Source: Cocos nucifera (Eukaryota > Streptophyta > Magnoliopsida > Arecales > Arecaceae). From it: a stretch of 64,000 nt of DNA. The stretch covers positions 55,314 through 119,313 of the forward strand of contig QRFJ01004322.1 in NCBI GenBank assembly GCA_006176705.1, given 5' to 3'. Of this stretch, positions 22,963 to 34,860 are shown one piece after another (positions within the stretch are counted from its first letter, which is position 1; each line of letters begins with the position of its first letter). The notes under the pieces were generated by a model that had not been told where the DNA came from, searched no databases, and saw only the letters and a program-made list of their open reading frames with translations. The translations under genes were made by a program, and so were the position numbers.

Positions 22963-24473
22963 ATGAGTAGTCCGATTAAAAATTTTTATGATGAGATCAT
23001 TTAAAATTTTATTTTTAGATATTATGTCAGATGTAATCAGATTTGAAATATAAATTTAAATATTAAATTTGATACATGAGATGTATGCAAAATATGTATA
23101 GATTAGATCTTAAATCATGTAATAGTTATATGCTTTAGATTTAATAATTTTGTAGTGTAGTTCATATTTCTGATTAAGGCATTCCTCTTGGCTGTTCGAT
23201 CATAAGAGTAAGAAGGGTTTAAAGACCCTCTCTTTTCATTCGATAGGATGCTCTTATGGCTTACAGGGGTGCTGTGAGTTTGTCCTTAATTAAAAATCAA
23301 AAACTTATTTTTCTGCAAAACCTTAGCTCCTAAAATCCTAGAATTTTTTATGCGTATTTTGTTATTGAACCTTTAAACTTAATTAAAAATTAAGTTTATA
23401 AAATTAATTAGATTTAAAAATTATGAATTTTTAGATCTAAGATACCTTCATAAAACATGGGTTTGGGTATGGGTGTTCAATTAGGTCTAGCGGTTGATCA
23501 AACTAAATCAAAAGTTAGTTAGGTGGGATCAAGAGTGCTTAGAATTGACTAATCCAATAGTTGTAAGTATTGGTCAAGGTTGACTCATAATCTCATGTGG
23601 TCATTCAAGTTAAGATCTAATTTGACTCTATAGTTCAAGCTTGGATTGTAGGCTAACCCGATTAGTTTTGGTCAGACAAGTCGGTGTCTAAGGTAAGTAT
23701 GGTAGATACGATCAGTGGTCTTTAATTGAAAGCTATTCGATCTAAATGCATTCATGGTGAGTTCGGCATATTCCTCCCACTGATCTCACTTACCTGGCTG
23801 ATTGGGTTGACTCAGTTCTAGTTTGAGGTGGCTAATGATTTGAGCTAATCCATGCCACTAGGTTAGTCATAATTATTATGACTAGTAGAGTCTAAGAGAC
23901 AAAATCAAATCTTTCTAAGAAAATATTAAGTCCCAAGTCTTCCACCATTGTAGATGTGTGGGCCCTTCCTGGGGTTGATTATTCTCGATTGGATATAGTG
24001 GTTCAGTTACATCGAAAAGACACAACCATATCTATTAGACATTGGATGCTACAGGTTGGAGGTTGGGTTGGGTTCAATATTTTAGATACAGTGAGGGTCC
24101 CAATTAGGAATCCAATTCATATAAATGGTGGGTCTAACTTAACTAATGAGTGAAGCAATATTCCGAGCATGGTGAGCTTCATGAATTAGAGATCAAGTTT
24201 GGATGCACCATTTTTAGAGAAATATTAGACAAGAGTTGTCCACTCATCGATTGATCCATCATCAATAACTATTAGATGAGGTGGTGAGCTAGTCAGTGGG
24301 ATCGCATCACCCACTAGAAATTATTGATCGTGGAGATTTTTGCATCTCTACCTAAGAAGTGTAGGGATCTGAGAAGATAGTAAAAGCCTAATTTATTTAA
24401 AAATAAAATTTTTAAATAAATTAGTCAAGTCAAATTATAAGTCTAACTAAAAATTTTGACTCTCTATAGAAAA
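22963..24473 (+). other. Copia A int2 leader, resumed after the Gypsy
   Basis: From 22963 the sequence again matches int1 (from about 9025): ATTAAAAATTTTTATGATGAGATC, here with a one-base offset, and onward to the gag start. It contains the shared leader module at 23671-23815. There is no coding potential; the open frame at 23956-24153 is not conserved in int1. Confidence 0.75.
23671..23815 (+). other. Shared leader module, Copia A int2 copy
   Basis: GTCGGTGTCTAAGGTAAG, TGGTCTTTAATTGAAAGC, then CTCCCACTGATCTCACTTA followed by CCTGGCTGATTGG. This copy is closest to the Athila-like version. AGGTAAGT and ACTTACCT are perfectly complementary about 105 bases apart. Confidence 0.6.
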
Positions 24474-25320
24474 ATGTCTGCATCAAACCTCCTAGCCCAA
24501 ATCCTAGATAGCCATAAGTTGACCAGACCAATTTATAAGGATTGGCTAAAGAACTTCAAAATTATTTTGAGTTCGAAAAAGTTGACCTATGTATTCGATC
24601 AGGATCAACCCCACTTTACCAGCACGTTCGATCGTGGGTCAGAGAGCATCTCATGAAAAGTGGTTAGATAATGATAACAAAGCTTGGTGCTACATGTTAG
24701 GCTCCATGTCAGATAAGTTGTAGCGCCAACATGAAGACATTAGGACTGCTTGCTAAGTATTGGCTCACCTACAAGAGTTGTTTGATGATCAGAGTCGTGC
24801 AGTGCATTATCAAGTCTCTAGGAGACTATTTAAGGTGTAAATATGTGATGGATAGTTGATCCAAGATCATTGCTTGATGATGATCAGGGACCTAGAAGAG
24901 CTTAAGAAGTTCGGTGTCTTGACGGACAAGGATTGTAGATTGATGTGATCCTACAGTCCTTGAGTGATTTGTATGGGTAGTTCATTATGAACTTCTATAT
25001 GAATTAGCTCCAGTGCACCTTAGTCAAGTTAATGAATATGATGGTTATTGTTGAGAAAAATTTGAAGAGTTCAAAGGACTCAATTCTGGCTTTGGAGCAG
25101 ACTTCTTCAAAGAGAAAGTCTTTTGGACCAAAGAAGATGAAGTCTATGAAGAAGCAAAAAACAAAAGAAAAAAAGAAGGGCGAGCCAAAGAAGAAGACCG
25201 TAGAGAAGAAAAAGTATTTTCACTGCAACTTCAATGATCATTGGAAGTGAAACTACCCTATATGCCTAACCAGCCTAAAGAACAAAAAGGAAGGAGGACC
25301 AAAATAGTCTAAAGATAGTA
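24474..25320 (+). pseudogene. Copia A int2 gag, broken
   Basis: The ATG at 24474 starts SASNLLAQILDSHKLTRPIY, followed by DWLKNFKIILSSKKLTYVFD. This is the conserved N-terminus of Copia gag, and the start is better preserved than in int1. A stop follows the SESIS block at 24654. Later blocks are NMMVIVEKNLKSSKDSILAL and a Lys-rich region (25032-25210), then a zinc knuckle YFHCNFNDHWK (25216-25250) with its first Cys changed. Same organisation and length as int1 gag. Confidence 0.8.
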
Positions 25321-27406
25321 TCTATGGCACCTTAGGCTAGATCATATAGCCAAAGATAGGATTAACAAATTAAAGAAATCTGGTCCAATGAGTTCATTGA
25401 CTTTCGAGTCATATTCTATTTATGAATCATGCCTTCAAGGCAAAATGACCAAGCTTTCTTTTGTGGGACATGGAAAAAGGCCACAAACCTACTTGCCCTG
25501 GTACATATCGATGTGTGCGGCCTATTTGATGTACCGAATAGAGGTAATTATGTTTACTTCATTATCTTTATCGATGATCTATCTCAGTATGGATATGTAT
25601 ACCTAATAAGATACTAGTCTGAAGTCTTTGAAACATTCAAGAAATTCATATATGAAGTGGAAAAGCAAATCAAAAAATTCATTAAGATTCTTCGATCAGA
25701 TAGAGAAGTAAATATCTTAGTTGAAAATTTTTAGACTATCTCAAGGATAATGGTATAGTCTCATAGTGGACTCCATTTGGAATGCCTCAACTCAACGATT
25801 TTAAAAATAGAAAAATCAGATCCTATTAGATATGGTTCGATCCATGATGAGCTTCATGGATCTTTCTGAGTTTCTTCAGGGACATAGTTTATTGACTTTA
25901 TTTATTTACTGAATAGGGTTCCATCTAAAATCATTCCTATCTCTGCATATGAGATATGGCATGGAAAGAAGCCAAGTCAAGTTATCTCAGAATTTAGATT
26001 GTCTAACAGAAAAGATAGAGTCTAGGTCCCTTAGAGCTTGGTTTATTAGATATCCTAAAGAGTGATTAGGGTATTATTCCTATCTTCTAGAAGATCACAA
26101 TATGATTGTGTCTCGACATGCCATTTTTATTGAAAAATAGTTTATTCAAGATGGTAGCATCGGAAGGCAGATTAGGCTCGAGGAGAAAATCTCCAAAGAG
26201 CAAAGAGCCAAGAAACTTAAGGAACCCAGTTAGTCTGAGTCGATCTATAATTCACTACTTCCTCCACCTCGTAAGTCAAATAGGACTTTCTGTCTTCCTA
26301 AAGATATTTAGGTACTAATTCAGAGGATGTAGAGAAAATGTTCCTCATGAAAAATAGGATTCATGATGATGATCCCAGAATCTATGACAAGGTGATATCA
26401 GATATCGACTTCAAAAATTTGTTGGAGGCAATGAAGTCAAAGATTGACTTGATATGCTCGAAGCAAATCTAGATCTTAGTAGATCCACTTGATGGTATAG
26501 TACCTATTGGATATAAATGGATCTTCAAGAGAAAGATTGGTGCAGATGGAAATGTAGAGACATTCAAGGCTAGGCTAGTAGCAAAAAAATATCAGGATAT
26601 CTTTCCGTCAGTGGCCATCCATCCGCACATTGCTTGCTATTGCAATATATTTTAATTACAAAATATGGCAGATGGATGTGATAACGGAGTTCATAAATGA
26701 ATTTTTTAAGAAAGATATTTATATGAAACAACCATATGTTTTCACATCTAGTGATGGTGATCACAAAGGTTTGCAAGCTACAAAGGTCCATCTATGGACT
26801 TAAGCAAGCATCTCGGAGTTGGAATGCTTGATGTAATCAAATCATTTGGTTTCATCAAGAATGAGAAAAAATCAAGTATGTTCAAAAAGATCAGTGGAAG
26901 TGCTGTTGTCTTCCTCATATTGTATGTGGATGACATCCTCCTGATTGAAAATGATATTTTCATGCTGACTAGATCAAAGTATGGTTATCCAAAAAATTTT
27001 CTATGAAAGACCTAAGTAAGGCATCCTACATTTTGGGGTTTAAGGTCTATAAGGATAGACTGAAGAGGATGCTTGGCCTCTCATATAGAGGAGGTGCTAA
27101 AGAGGTTCAGCATGGTGAACTCTAGATCTAGGGCTATGAAGACTTAGACTTTATATCTGATATAGATGATCAAAAGTCGATATCTAAAAGTTTGTTCCTA
27201 TGCAATGATGGTACTATAAGTTGGAAGAGTTCTAAGAAGACTGTTCCACCTCATCTGTGATTACCTCGAGAAGGAACACGTCAAGATTAAGAGAGTCGAC
27301 TCCACTGACCATGCGATTGATCCACTGATGAAGTCTTTAGGCCCGTAGAAGATCTAAGCCCATCTTGAGAAGATGGGACTTAGATTTGTAGCCAATTGAT
27401 ATTAGG
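25321..27406 (+). pseudogene. Copia A int2 pol, broken, same deletions as int1
   Basis: The junction CTATGGCACCTTAGGCTAG, where gag passes directly to the pre-integrase block with protease missing, is the same as in int1. SCLQGKMTKLSF and VHIDVCG follow (25430-25530), then integrase remnants to about 26100. RT has PIGYKWIFKRKIGADGNVET (26505-26560), and the catalytic YVDD is intact here (26922-26933). RNase H is joined directly after MLGLS at the same place as in int1, and the final block is KIKRVDSTDHAIDPLMK-like (27280-27330). Frameshifted throughout. Confidence 0.75.
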
Positions 27407-27450
27407 TCAAGTGGGAGTATGTTAGATGTGTGCCCTAGAAGCCGATTGGC
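27391..27450 (+). other. Polypurine tract with flanking hairpin, int2/LTR3 junction
   Basis: TCAAGTGGGAGTA (27407-27419) is flanked by GCCAATTGATATTAGG (27391-27406) and CCCTAGAAGCCGATTGGC (27433-27450). The arms are complementary with a few mismatches, as at 13438-13498. Confidence 0.6.
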
Positions 27451-29586
27451 CGACACTTGTTAAATACTTTCAAGGGTCATTTTCATAATTTTGATTTAAA
27501 ATTAATTAAAAAATTATTTATTCTATCACATTATGTATAAAGTATTTGTAATACATCCATTGAGTTAACAAGCATGATAATATATATTCTTAAGAGTGGA
27601 GAATTTAAGGCATGTGTTATCATAATTAACTTATAAACTGCTCCTAATCATAGGATCATCATGAGGATGGTGATCGATTCAAAAGATTAGTGTACGATCA
27701 TTTTCTTAGAATAGATGTGTCTTGAGTCTACGATGTGGAGACACCGAAGCAAGAGTATAGGTACTTATTGAGAACAAGGGCACTAAGCATGACCACCTCG
27801 TGCAATCATAAGGGAGTCTACCTTCTCGTCGATGACTAGCTCGATGCTACAGCATGTGTCTGGTTTCTTGACCTGAGGTGCATCGATAGTTCATCTTGAG
27901 GGTATTATAGTTTGACTACATCATAACTCGATCTTCTAGCCATTTGGAATGTATGTTTGCTATAGCTTGTTCATTGTAGGAATTAGATCGCACCAAGATG
28001 GGATCTATCAACCTCGGTAGAGGAGTGGTCCTATGATGATCATGAGATCGAGTCCTAAAATCCATGGCCATGATAGTGTGAAATAGTAGAAAGGAGTTTC
28101 TATTAGTATTTCACATCGGACTTGAATCGAATGATTCATTTGTATGATGAGTGTTGGGTTTGACGAGTTCACTTTAACCCTAATACCCTCAGAGCTCATG
28201 ATAGAAGAACCCAATCATATAGATAGCTGCACTGAGAGGTTCGCTATTTGGTTCTATGTGTTGCCATCATATACTATTAGATGTTGATAGTGGATTTTGG
28301 GATCAATTAGAATTTTCTTGATGATTGACAATTCTAATTGGATGAATCGAAAGAGTTCTGGTCCATCGAAAGGTGTTTTAATGATGTCGATGATGGAGAT
28401 CATGACATGTCCCATTACTATACAAAATTGAACCTAACTGATCATAAAAATAAGAATTTGGATCTGGATGTCATCAATTGAGCTAACCTAATTCGATTGA
28501 TTTGGATTAGATATAACTAGGTTTAAGAAAATCATGCTAGCACACGATTGAGCCTAATATTCTCTTTCTGTCATCTTTCTGGCTCTTCTTGATTAAACCA
28601 AATTAGATTTGGCTCATCCAAAAACTCTATCCTAGTCTGACTGGAACTTATTTAGATTAGAAAAGTGTTGTCCTAACCTAATCTAGACTTGTCCTAATCC
28701 ATTGGATGGAAATAGGACAAGACCTGCTAATTTCTGGAACTATTTGGATAAGACTCATCCAAAAACTTTGTAAGGATTTGTCTTGATCTGATTGGACCTT
28801 GTCTTGATCTGATCAAGACTAGTTCTAAATCTCATAAGATGGGAACAAGACAAAGATTGTCTTTGCCAGATTAGGGCTTGTCCTAAAATCATGAGATAAA
28901 ATTTGGACAAGCCTCTTTCGAAAATTTTAGATGGATTTTTCTTGATGTAATTGGACCTAGTCCTGGCCTGATCAAGGCTTGTTTTGACTTGATGAGGACT
29001 TACCTGAAATCCATTGAATGGGACTTAAAAAAGATTTTGTCCTAAATCCCATAAGATGGAAAAAGGTCAAGGGTCAAATGTTGACCTGGTTGCAGGAAAG
29101 AAAGGGAGAGGGGTGTGCGCCCCAAGAAAGTCTTCAGGGGGTGTGCGCCCTCTTGGGATTTACGTGAGGGAGAGAGGGCCACATCCTCTCTTGGATGTGT
29201 GCCCCATAAGGATTAACGTGGAGACCCCCTTTCAAAAGGGTTTTAACTAGGTCAAAGAATTTGATTTGGATCAAACTCTGGGAGATAAGAGTTCTACGCC
29301 AAGCCCTCATCCATATCCATATTTGACACCATTTTCTAGGATTTTTGTGCAACAAAAATTTAGAAGAATGTGGTGTGGGGCATGGAGATCCATGAAGAAT
29401 CCTTTTGCTTGTTGGCTTTGACCTGTTCAAATTCACATGTGAAGGAACTCTTGACTAGATCTATAAATAAGACCCTACGCAAACTGTTTGTGCATGAAAA
29501 TTAATATACGACGAAGCTCTGCTAGTTTCTCCACCTTCATACCATTTATTTCTGATCTTCTTCCTCTTCTCCACGTGCAAGGAGTT
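27420..29586 (+). repeat. Copia A LTR3, 3'-truncated
   Basis: Starts TGTTAGATGTGTGCC after the polypurine tract and follows LTR1/LTR2 to CAAGGAGTT at 29586, where a Gypsy gag fragment begins. In LTR1 and LTR2 that point reads CAAGGAGTTGGGCGATTCAG and continues for about 450 bp. The part deleted in LTR2 is present here. TATA box at 29462-29469. Frames at 28008-29436 are within the LTR and not considered genes. Confidence 0.8.
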
Positions 29587-29979
29587 TACGTCAGCTGTTT
29601 TAATGCTACTACTTTAGAGATCCAAAACTTGGACCAATCAGTTGCTATGGCCGCCCTGAAGAGCGGCCTCTAGAAGAATGATCTTCTCTTCTTTCTAGAG
29701 AAGAAGTACCTCTAGAACTTTTTCGACATGCTAGCTTGAGCTGAGGGCTATGCTCGACCTGAAGAAGCTTTCAAACTTAAAGATGATGAAGCCATAGAAG
29801 AATGGCAGGCGGGCAAATCTAGTAAGCCCACACTTGAAGAAAAATCAAGTGTAGCTTGGCCATTTTCTAGGACCCCTCCTGAGTATAGATGAGCCCGAAC
29901 TCCACCTCGAACTCATCGACCAAGAAGCTCAAATCGAAGGACATGGCGGAACTCTCCTTTTAGAAGATTTTATAACTAT
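29587..29979 (+). pseudogene. Gypsy Tat gag fragment
   Basis: The translation gives FNATTLEIQNLDQSVAMAAL and NFFDMLA, then AEGYARPEEAFKLKDDEAIE, which parallels the gag at 19800-20080 closely but with different substitutions and several stops. It is thus from a separate Tat element. Both ends are abrupt: the left joins LTR3 of array A at a non-terminal point, and the right stops where an R-type LTR begins. Confidence 0.75.
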
Positions 29980-31226
29980 TGGATATTGTATCCCAAAGCC
30001 AATCATCTAGGTTATAGATGGTTGAGCTAAATATAATTTATACTTGAATTATTAATAAATAAAATTATTATTATGGCTTTACATCACTCCAATGCATTTT
30101 TCTTTAATGAACTCTTTTGTGATGAAGTTCTTAGGACTATTTAGATTTGACAAAGAAGGATTTATCATTTAGTCCTTAAACTTGTTCATGATCAAATGAT
30201 GTGTTGTTACCCAGGATAACAATGTTTATCGAGTGTAGGTCATTGCGTGCCATATGGGTTGGTTATCCTCTTAATTAAGAAGTATGGAGATACTGGTATA
30301 GTATGTAAGTGAAGTGTAGGGATACATTTCACTGAATGTGACCTAGCTATGGAGCTCTCTGCTATCAAAAGTTGCTTGTGAAGGATATGGATATAAGTGT
30401 CCCTTAGATCTGAGACCACCATGGTGACTTGTAAGCAACTCACTATACTTTGGTATCAAACTACCTAAATTTCTAATTCAATAAGAAAGGTTATTGGGTG
30501 CAGTCAAGTACCTATTTAGTTGGTGCATGAGTTAAGATGGGATTAATCCCTCCAAGTGTTGGAGCAAATGCTTCATTGTATTTCTATTTAGCAAAACCTC
30601 AATTGGGATAGTCTATTTGATGGATATTGAAATTTAAAATACAATGTAGATGACTTTTTCAGGATTGATAGTTAAACTATATGTCATCTTTTGAGCATTG
30701 AGATCAAGAGAATGAATTATACGGTAACTATAAGCCATAGGTTTATGGATGTTGCGATGCAACTATTCGACCTATCTGAATGTTAAGTACCATTGCTAGA
30801 TGGTTACATCAATTGGTATAAAAAATTGGTCCCTATACTATCGACTTAGGATTTGAATCTATAGGATCATACATAATAGGAGTTCCTACCTAATCTAATG
30901 GCTGATCAAGAGTTTAAATAGTCTCAAATTCTATGGTCAAGAGTTCTACTGGACTGAAACTCTATGACTGAAGTCTCTTTGGACTGGGACTCTACCTTCT
31001 CGAGTCCCATTGGACTGGAACTCTAATATTATTAGAGAATTGATTAGCAATTAGATTGTTGATTAGCTTAATTTAATTGAGCTATGAGGATTTGATCAAA
31101 TCTGATTGAATTTGATTTGATTGGGTTTGACTCGATTAGGTTATGAGATGACCTAATCGTTATGGAAGATTGGACTCTGATTTGATCAGGTCCTAAACTT
31201 AATTAATTTTTAATTTGATTAGGATT
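29980..31226 (+). repeat. LTR fragment of the Copia R family
   Basis: Starts TGGATATTGTATCCC then AAAGCCAATCATC, follows the R LTR (minus strand, 6639 downward), including the phrases ACTCACTATACTTTGGTATC and AATTATACGGTAACTATA, and is cut at 31226 by a Gypsy LTR terminus. The rest of this LTR would lie beyond the nested stack, outside the window. No genes. Confidence 0.65.
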
Positions 31227-32079
31227 TGTTGGTGTAGAAAATGGTGCCGATATCGAATCAGTGGAGTGGATGGAGATGGGGCCGCCGACATGACCTGCAA
31301 GAAGAAGTCCAAAATTGGAGGTGGGTGGCTCCGGCAAGATCCTCCGATGCTCAATTCAGTTCTCTGATCAACAAGAATGGAGTGCTTAGGAGAACTAAGA
31401 TGAAGATGAGAGCTTAGAGAGAAAATATATCTGAAGGATCTCTTATACAGACAGAGCATGTAACAAACTAACTGTGACAGTCCACGTGAAGTTTGTTATA
31501 GAGGATAGTGTCCTTTATCATGACTTGCAGATAGTTGGGATTCATTTGATGAAGTTTGGATTTTGATAAGCCTGATTAGAATTCATAGGTGCTCCCTTCA
31601 GTGTTTTGGAGAAGTTCGGACCGAGCAACGAATGTCTAATGTCGCTTTGGAGTTGCATTGATGATGAGGTCCTTTTAGACCAATTCAGTTGGTAGGCGGG
31701 CACAACATGGACTGAGTGAATACATGACCGATTGAGAGAAGTTTGTCCTAAAAGAAGCCTGATCGAAAGGAGTCCATCTAGAATGAGTCCATCTGAAAGG
31801 AGTGCGACTAGATGAGTTCGTCTGGAAGGAGCATGACTGGAGAAGTTTGTTTGAAAGAAGCACGACTGGAGGAATTCAGCTAGAAAGAGTCTATTGGGCG
31901 ACTGAAATGAGTTCGACTAGAAGGAGTCCACTGGGCGATCGAAGCAAGTTTGACTGGAAGGAATCTACAGGGCGATCGAAGGGAGTTCAACTAGAAGGTG
32001 CTTGTCTGGAAGGAGTTCGACTGGTATCCATGCGGTGGAGGTCATCTGGACTTCGATGGAGGTTATTTTACCCCCAACA
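31227..32079 (-). repeat. 3' LTR of minus-strand Tat Gypsy
   Basis: 853 bp, ends TGTTGG and CCAACA. The body has many diverged repeats of a TCGAACTCCTTCCAG-type phrase, as in 15775-16719, then the TATA region (TATAAGAG on the minus strand, near 31447-31440) and the GGAGCC-rich end. Short frames at 31199-32177 are within the LTR. Confidence 0.75.
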
Positions 32080-32727
32080 CCTATTCCTCTACTCTCGAGT
32101 TTGAATTTTGAATGAAGGGAGTACAAAAAATTACAATAGTCAAAGTCCATCGCTAGTTTCCTGCTGTCAAGAAGCAAAACATCTTGGCCTTTTTTGAGTT
32201 GGTGCCAAAGCTTCTTAATGGACTAAAGATCCAAGAAGATAAATTTGTTCATAAACTCATCCGACATGGAGCTCCATGTACAGTGCCATTAATATTCTAT
32301 CAGTTGGCAGGGTTGGGCATGATGGTCCGAACACACGGCAGATCAGGAATGGCTGAAGAAGACCTGCAATCATAACCACCCTGTGTTTTCTTGGCTATTT
32401 AAAGCCTTTCCTCCTCTGGTTTCTCACCTTCGCCTATGCTTTCCTTCTTCTTCCCTCTCTGTTCTTCACTTTCTTCGAGCATCTTGCTTACCTTTTATCG
32501 ATATTTCTCCGATCACCAGCATCCTGCTTGTCCGTCTTCCACTTTCTTGATCGTCTTCTCAAGTTCTTCGATTGGTATAGGTTAGTCCCTCGCCTCTTTT
32601 ATCCCTTTTTCTTTGCTTTTCCTCTAGTACCAAAGTTTCTTTCGAGTTCCTCTGCACGAGATTACTATTCTTCCAATACTCTTTTTCTCTAGATTTTTTA
32701 AGGGATTTTTCAAATAGTTTGATCCAA

Positions 32728-34736
32728 ATGTCTCATAGCACTTCTTGTTCCAATGGTTCTGGGAGTTCATCCAAGCCAAACTTCCCAAACCCAACTCTTA
32801 GGGTAGAAACTGAAGTTAGAAAGGTACCTCATCTGGTTTTTATTCTCGAGTCCATCCCTTCCTCCATGACTTTCGAAGAACTGTCTTTGGTTCGAATTCA
32901 ATATGGTGTGCCTCCCGAATATGACCTAGAACTCCCTGAGTCGAGTGGCTGGGCCTGCACCCCTCCCCTAGGCCACTTCTGTCTGTACCTAAAAGCCTTC
33001 CATGCTAGACTGTGGCTTCCACCTCCTCCCTTTGTAATTGCTCCCTTTCTTTTTTAAATATTTCTTTAGCCTCCATGGTCCCAAAATCCTTTAGGATCAG
33101 CATAGGGTTCCTTTCTCTTTATATTACTGTCAGAGTTCATCCTACCATCTCTCTCTTCCGAAGTTACTACACTTTCAAGCGCCATCCCATTGCTAAGGAC
33201 TGGTGGTATCTTTCTCCTCAATTTGGCAAGAAGGGACTATTGAAAGGTGCTCCCTCCTTCATTCACAACTGAAAGGAGAAGTTCTTCTATGTTTCCAGTC
33301 CGACTCTAGAGTTAGGACTTCCACTTTGGGGACATCGAGAGACTTAGCCCATCGAGCTCCAGGACTAGAAAGAGAGGATCTAGACTCGATTGCTCGACTT
33401 AGGAATTATCAAGCTACTCTCATCCTGAGTTGATAAAGGATCAGACCTTGTTCAATCTCGGCATAAGTCTCTTTAATCCAGCAGGTATACCTCCGAGCTT
33501 CATTAATTGCTTTCCTATTATTTTCTAACTATAAATTTTTTGTTACTATAGAGATGGATTTGGTCAAGCTTTAGCAACTCTCCAAGGGGCTTCGAGCCCA
33601 TAAGAGGAAGGGCACTGCGATTGGTGAGCCTTCCAAATGGATGAAGGTCAACGACCCAAGCTCCACCATGCCCGTTGATGCTGCTGCTGATGGCCCTGCT
33701 ACCACCACTGCCACTGAGGTGGCAGCGCCTCTGACCACCATAGATTCTCTAGTTGAAGTCCAAACTTTAGAGCCCCCCATGGAGAGGGAGGAGGAGGTAG
33801 GAAAGAAGAAGAAGAAGGAGAAGTTGGGCATCACAAAGATCTGACGCAAGACTAGCTCCAGGGGGTCCAATGGTTCTGATGAAGTTCTGGAGAAAAACCC
33901 CTTCAACAATCGAGGAATTATTGAAAAGCTAATTGGTGGGTGCACCCTGCTCAAGGTCATGGATAGAATTGTTGATGCCGACTTCGAGCAGCACATCTAG
34001 GATTCTTTTGGGTCCTTCCTCGAGGTGAGTCAATTCATGTTTCTATTTTTTCATTCTTTTGTTGGTTCGTCCATGTGCTTCCTCATTAGTATAATTTACT
34101 TGATCATTTTTGCAGACAGGGCACCAACTGATCGCCAACATCAAGGTGATAAACCTCTTGAGGTCGGAAGTAGTGAAGGTTCAGGAAGATCATCGGGCCA
34201 AAGTCAGCCACCTTCTTGAGGAGAAAGCTAAGGTCGAGCATCTCCTTGAGAAGACAATGACCGAGATCAAGGGACTTCAAGTTATAGTCCAAGCTGCCGA
34301 ACAGACTTTGACAAAAATGAAGGTAGAGTTGGCTTCAAAGATTGGAAAGAGGAGGGAGATCGAGGCCAAGATGGCAGAGAAGGAACGACAGATCTTAGAG
34401 CGGATTTTGAAGGCCAAGGTCCAAGCAGTAGAGGAGTTCAAAGCCTCCTTAGAGATGAAGAGCATAAAGATGGAGTTCGCCCAATTATCTTTCATCAAGG
34501 GATTTGAGCTTTGCCAAAAAAACATGGTCGATAATTTTTTTGGGCTTGACCTTAGCTTCCTAGATGAGGGAGCTTTTGATGAGGAAGCAGGACTATCTTT
34601 CCCAGCCACCGAGCTTTCGTTAGTTGATCCTTCTTCCACTGCTCCTCCTATCATATCTGCTTCCTCCACTATCGAAGAACCTGCACCAATCAAAGCCATG
34701 CCAAACTCTTTTGCTGATCTTCCAAACATTTGAGAC
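32728..34736 (+). pseudogene. Antisense extra ORF of Tat Gypsy ('putative gypsy type transposon' domain), spliced, decayed
   Basis: Plus-strand gene, antisense to its host element. The first part starts at ATG 32728. It carries MTFEELSLVRIQYGVPPEYD, LELPESS and PPLGHFCLYLKAFHARLWLP (32866-33033), then past a frameshift FKRHPIAKDWWYLSP and APSFIHN (33170-33270). This is the plant domain often annotated as putative gypsy type transposon. A likely acceptor TATAG lies before AGATGGATTTGG at about 33549. The next exon has an Ala/Thr-rich and acidic/Lys-rich linker. An intron 34025-34115 (GTGAGT...TTTTGCAG) joins FLE to TGHQLIANIKVI. The final exon is a coiled coil with heptads across 34190-34480, then an acidic tail ending ADLPNI, stop. 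Function unknown; stops and a frameshift indicate decay. Confidence 0.7.
34025..34115 (+). other. Intron in the antisense Tat ORF
   Basis: Donor GAG/GTGAGT and acceptor TTTTGCAG/ACAG with a T-rich tract before the acceptor; 91 bp. Removing it keeps the frame between the SFGSFLE block and TGHQLIANIKV. Splicing is inferred from the sequence only. Confidence 0.6.
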
Positions 34737-34860
34737 CTCTTATTATTATACCTTTTTCACTTTTTGTTCTTCCCTATACTTAAAAAATATTTTGGTTAAT
34801 GAAAACAAGCATTTTCCATTGCAATGCCTTTGTGTTATAATGTTCTTGTGCATTAAAATG

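Larger units (their letters stand above)
6640..29586 (+). mobile_element. Tandem Copia array 'A' (LTR1-int1-LTR2-int2-LTR3)
   Basis: Three copies of one LTR family (6640-8466, 13467-15514, 27420-29586) separate two internal regions. Each LTR-to-internal junction has a PBS, and each internal-to-LTR junction has a polypurine tract. Both internal regions encode the same Copia gag-pol order and share the same internal deletions. A two-unit array sharing a central LTR is what unequal recombination between LTRs produces. LTR1 lacks its first part (Copia R adjoins it) and LTR3 lacks its end (a Gypsy gag fragment adjoins it). int2 is split by a Gypsy insertion at 15775-22962. All reading frames are broken. 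Confidence 0.8.
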
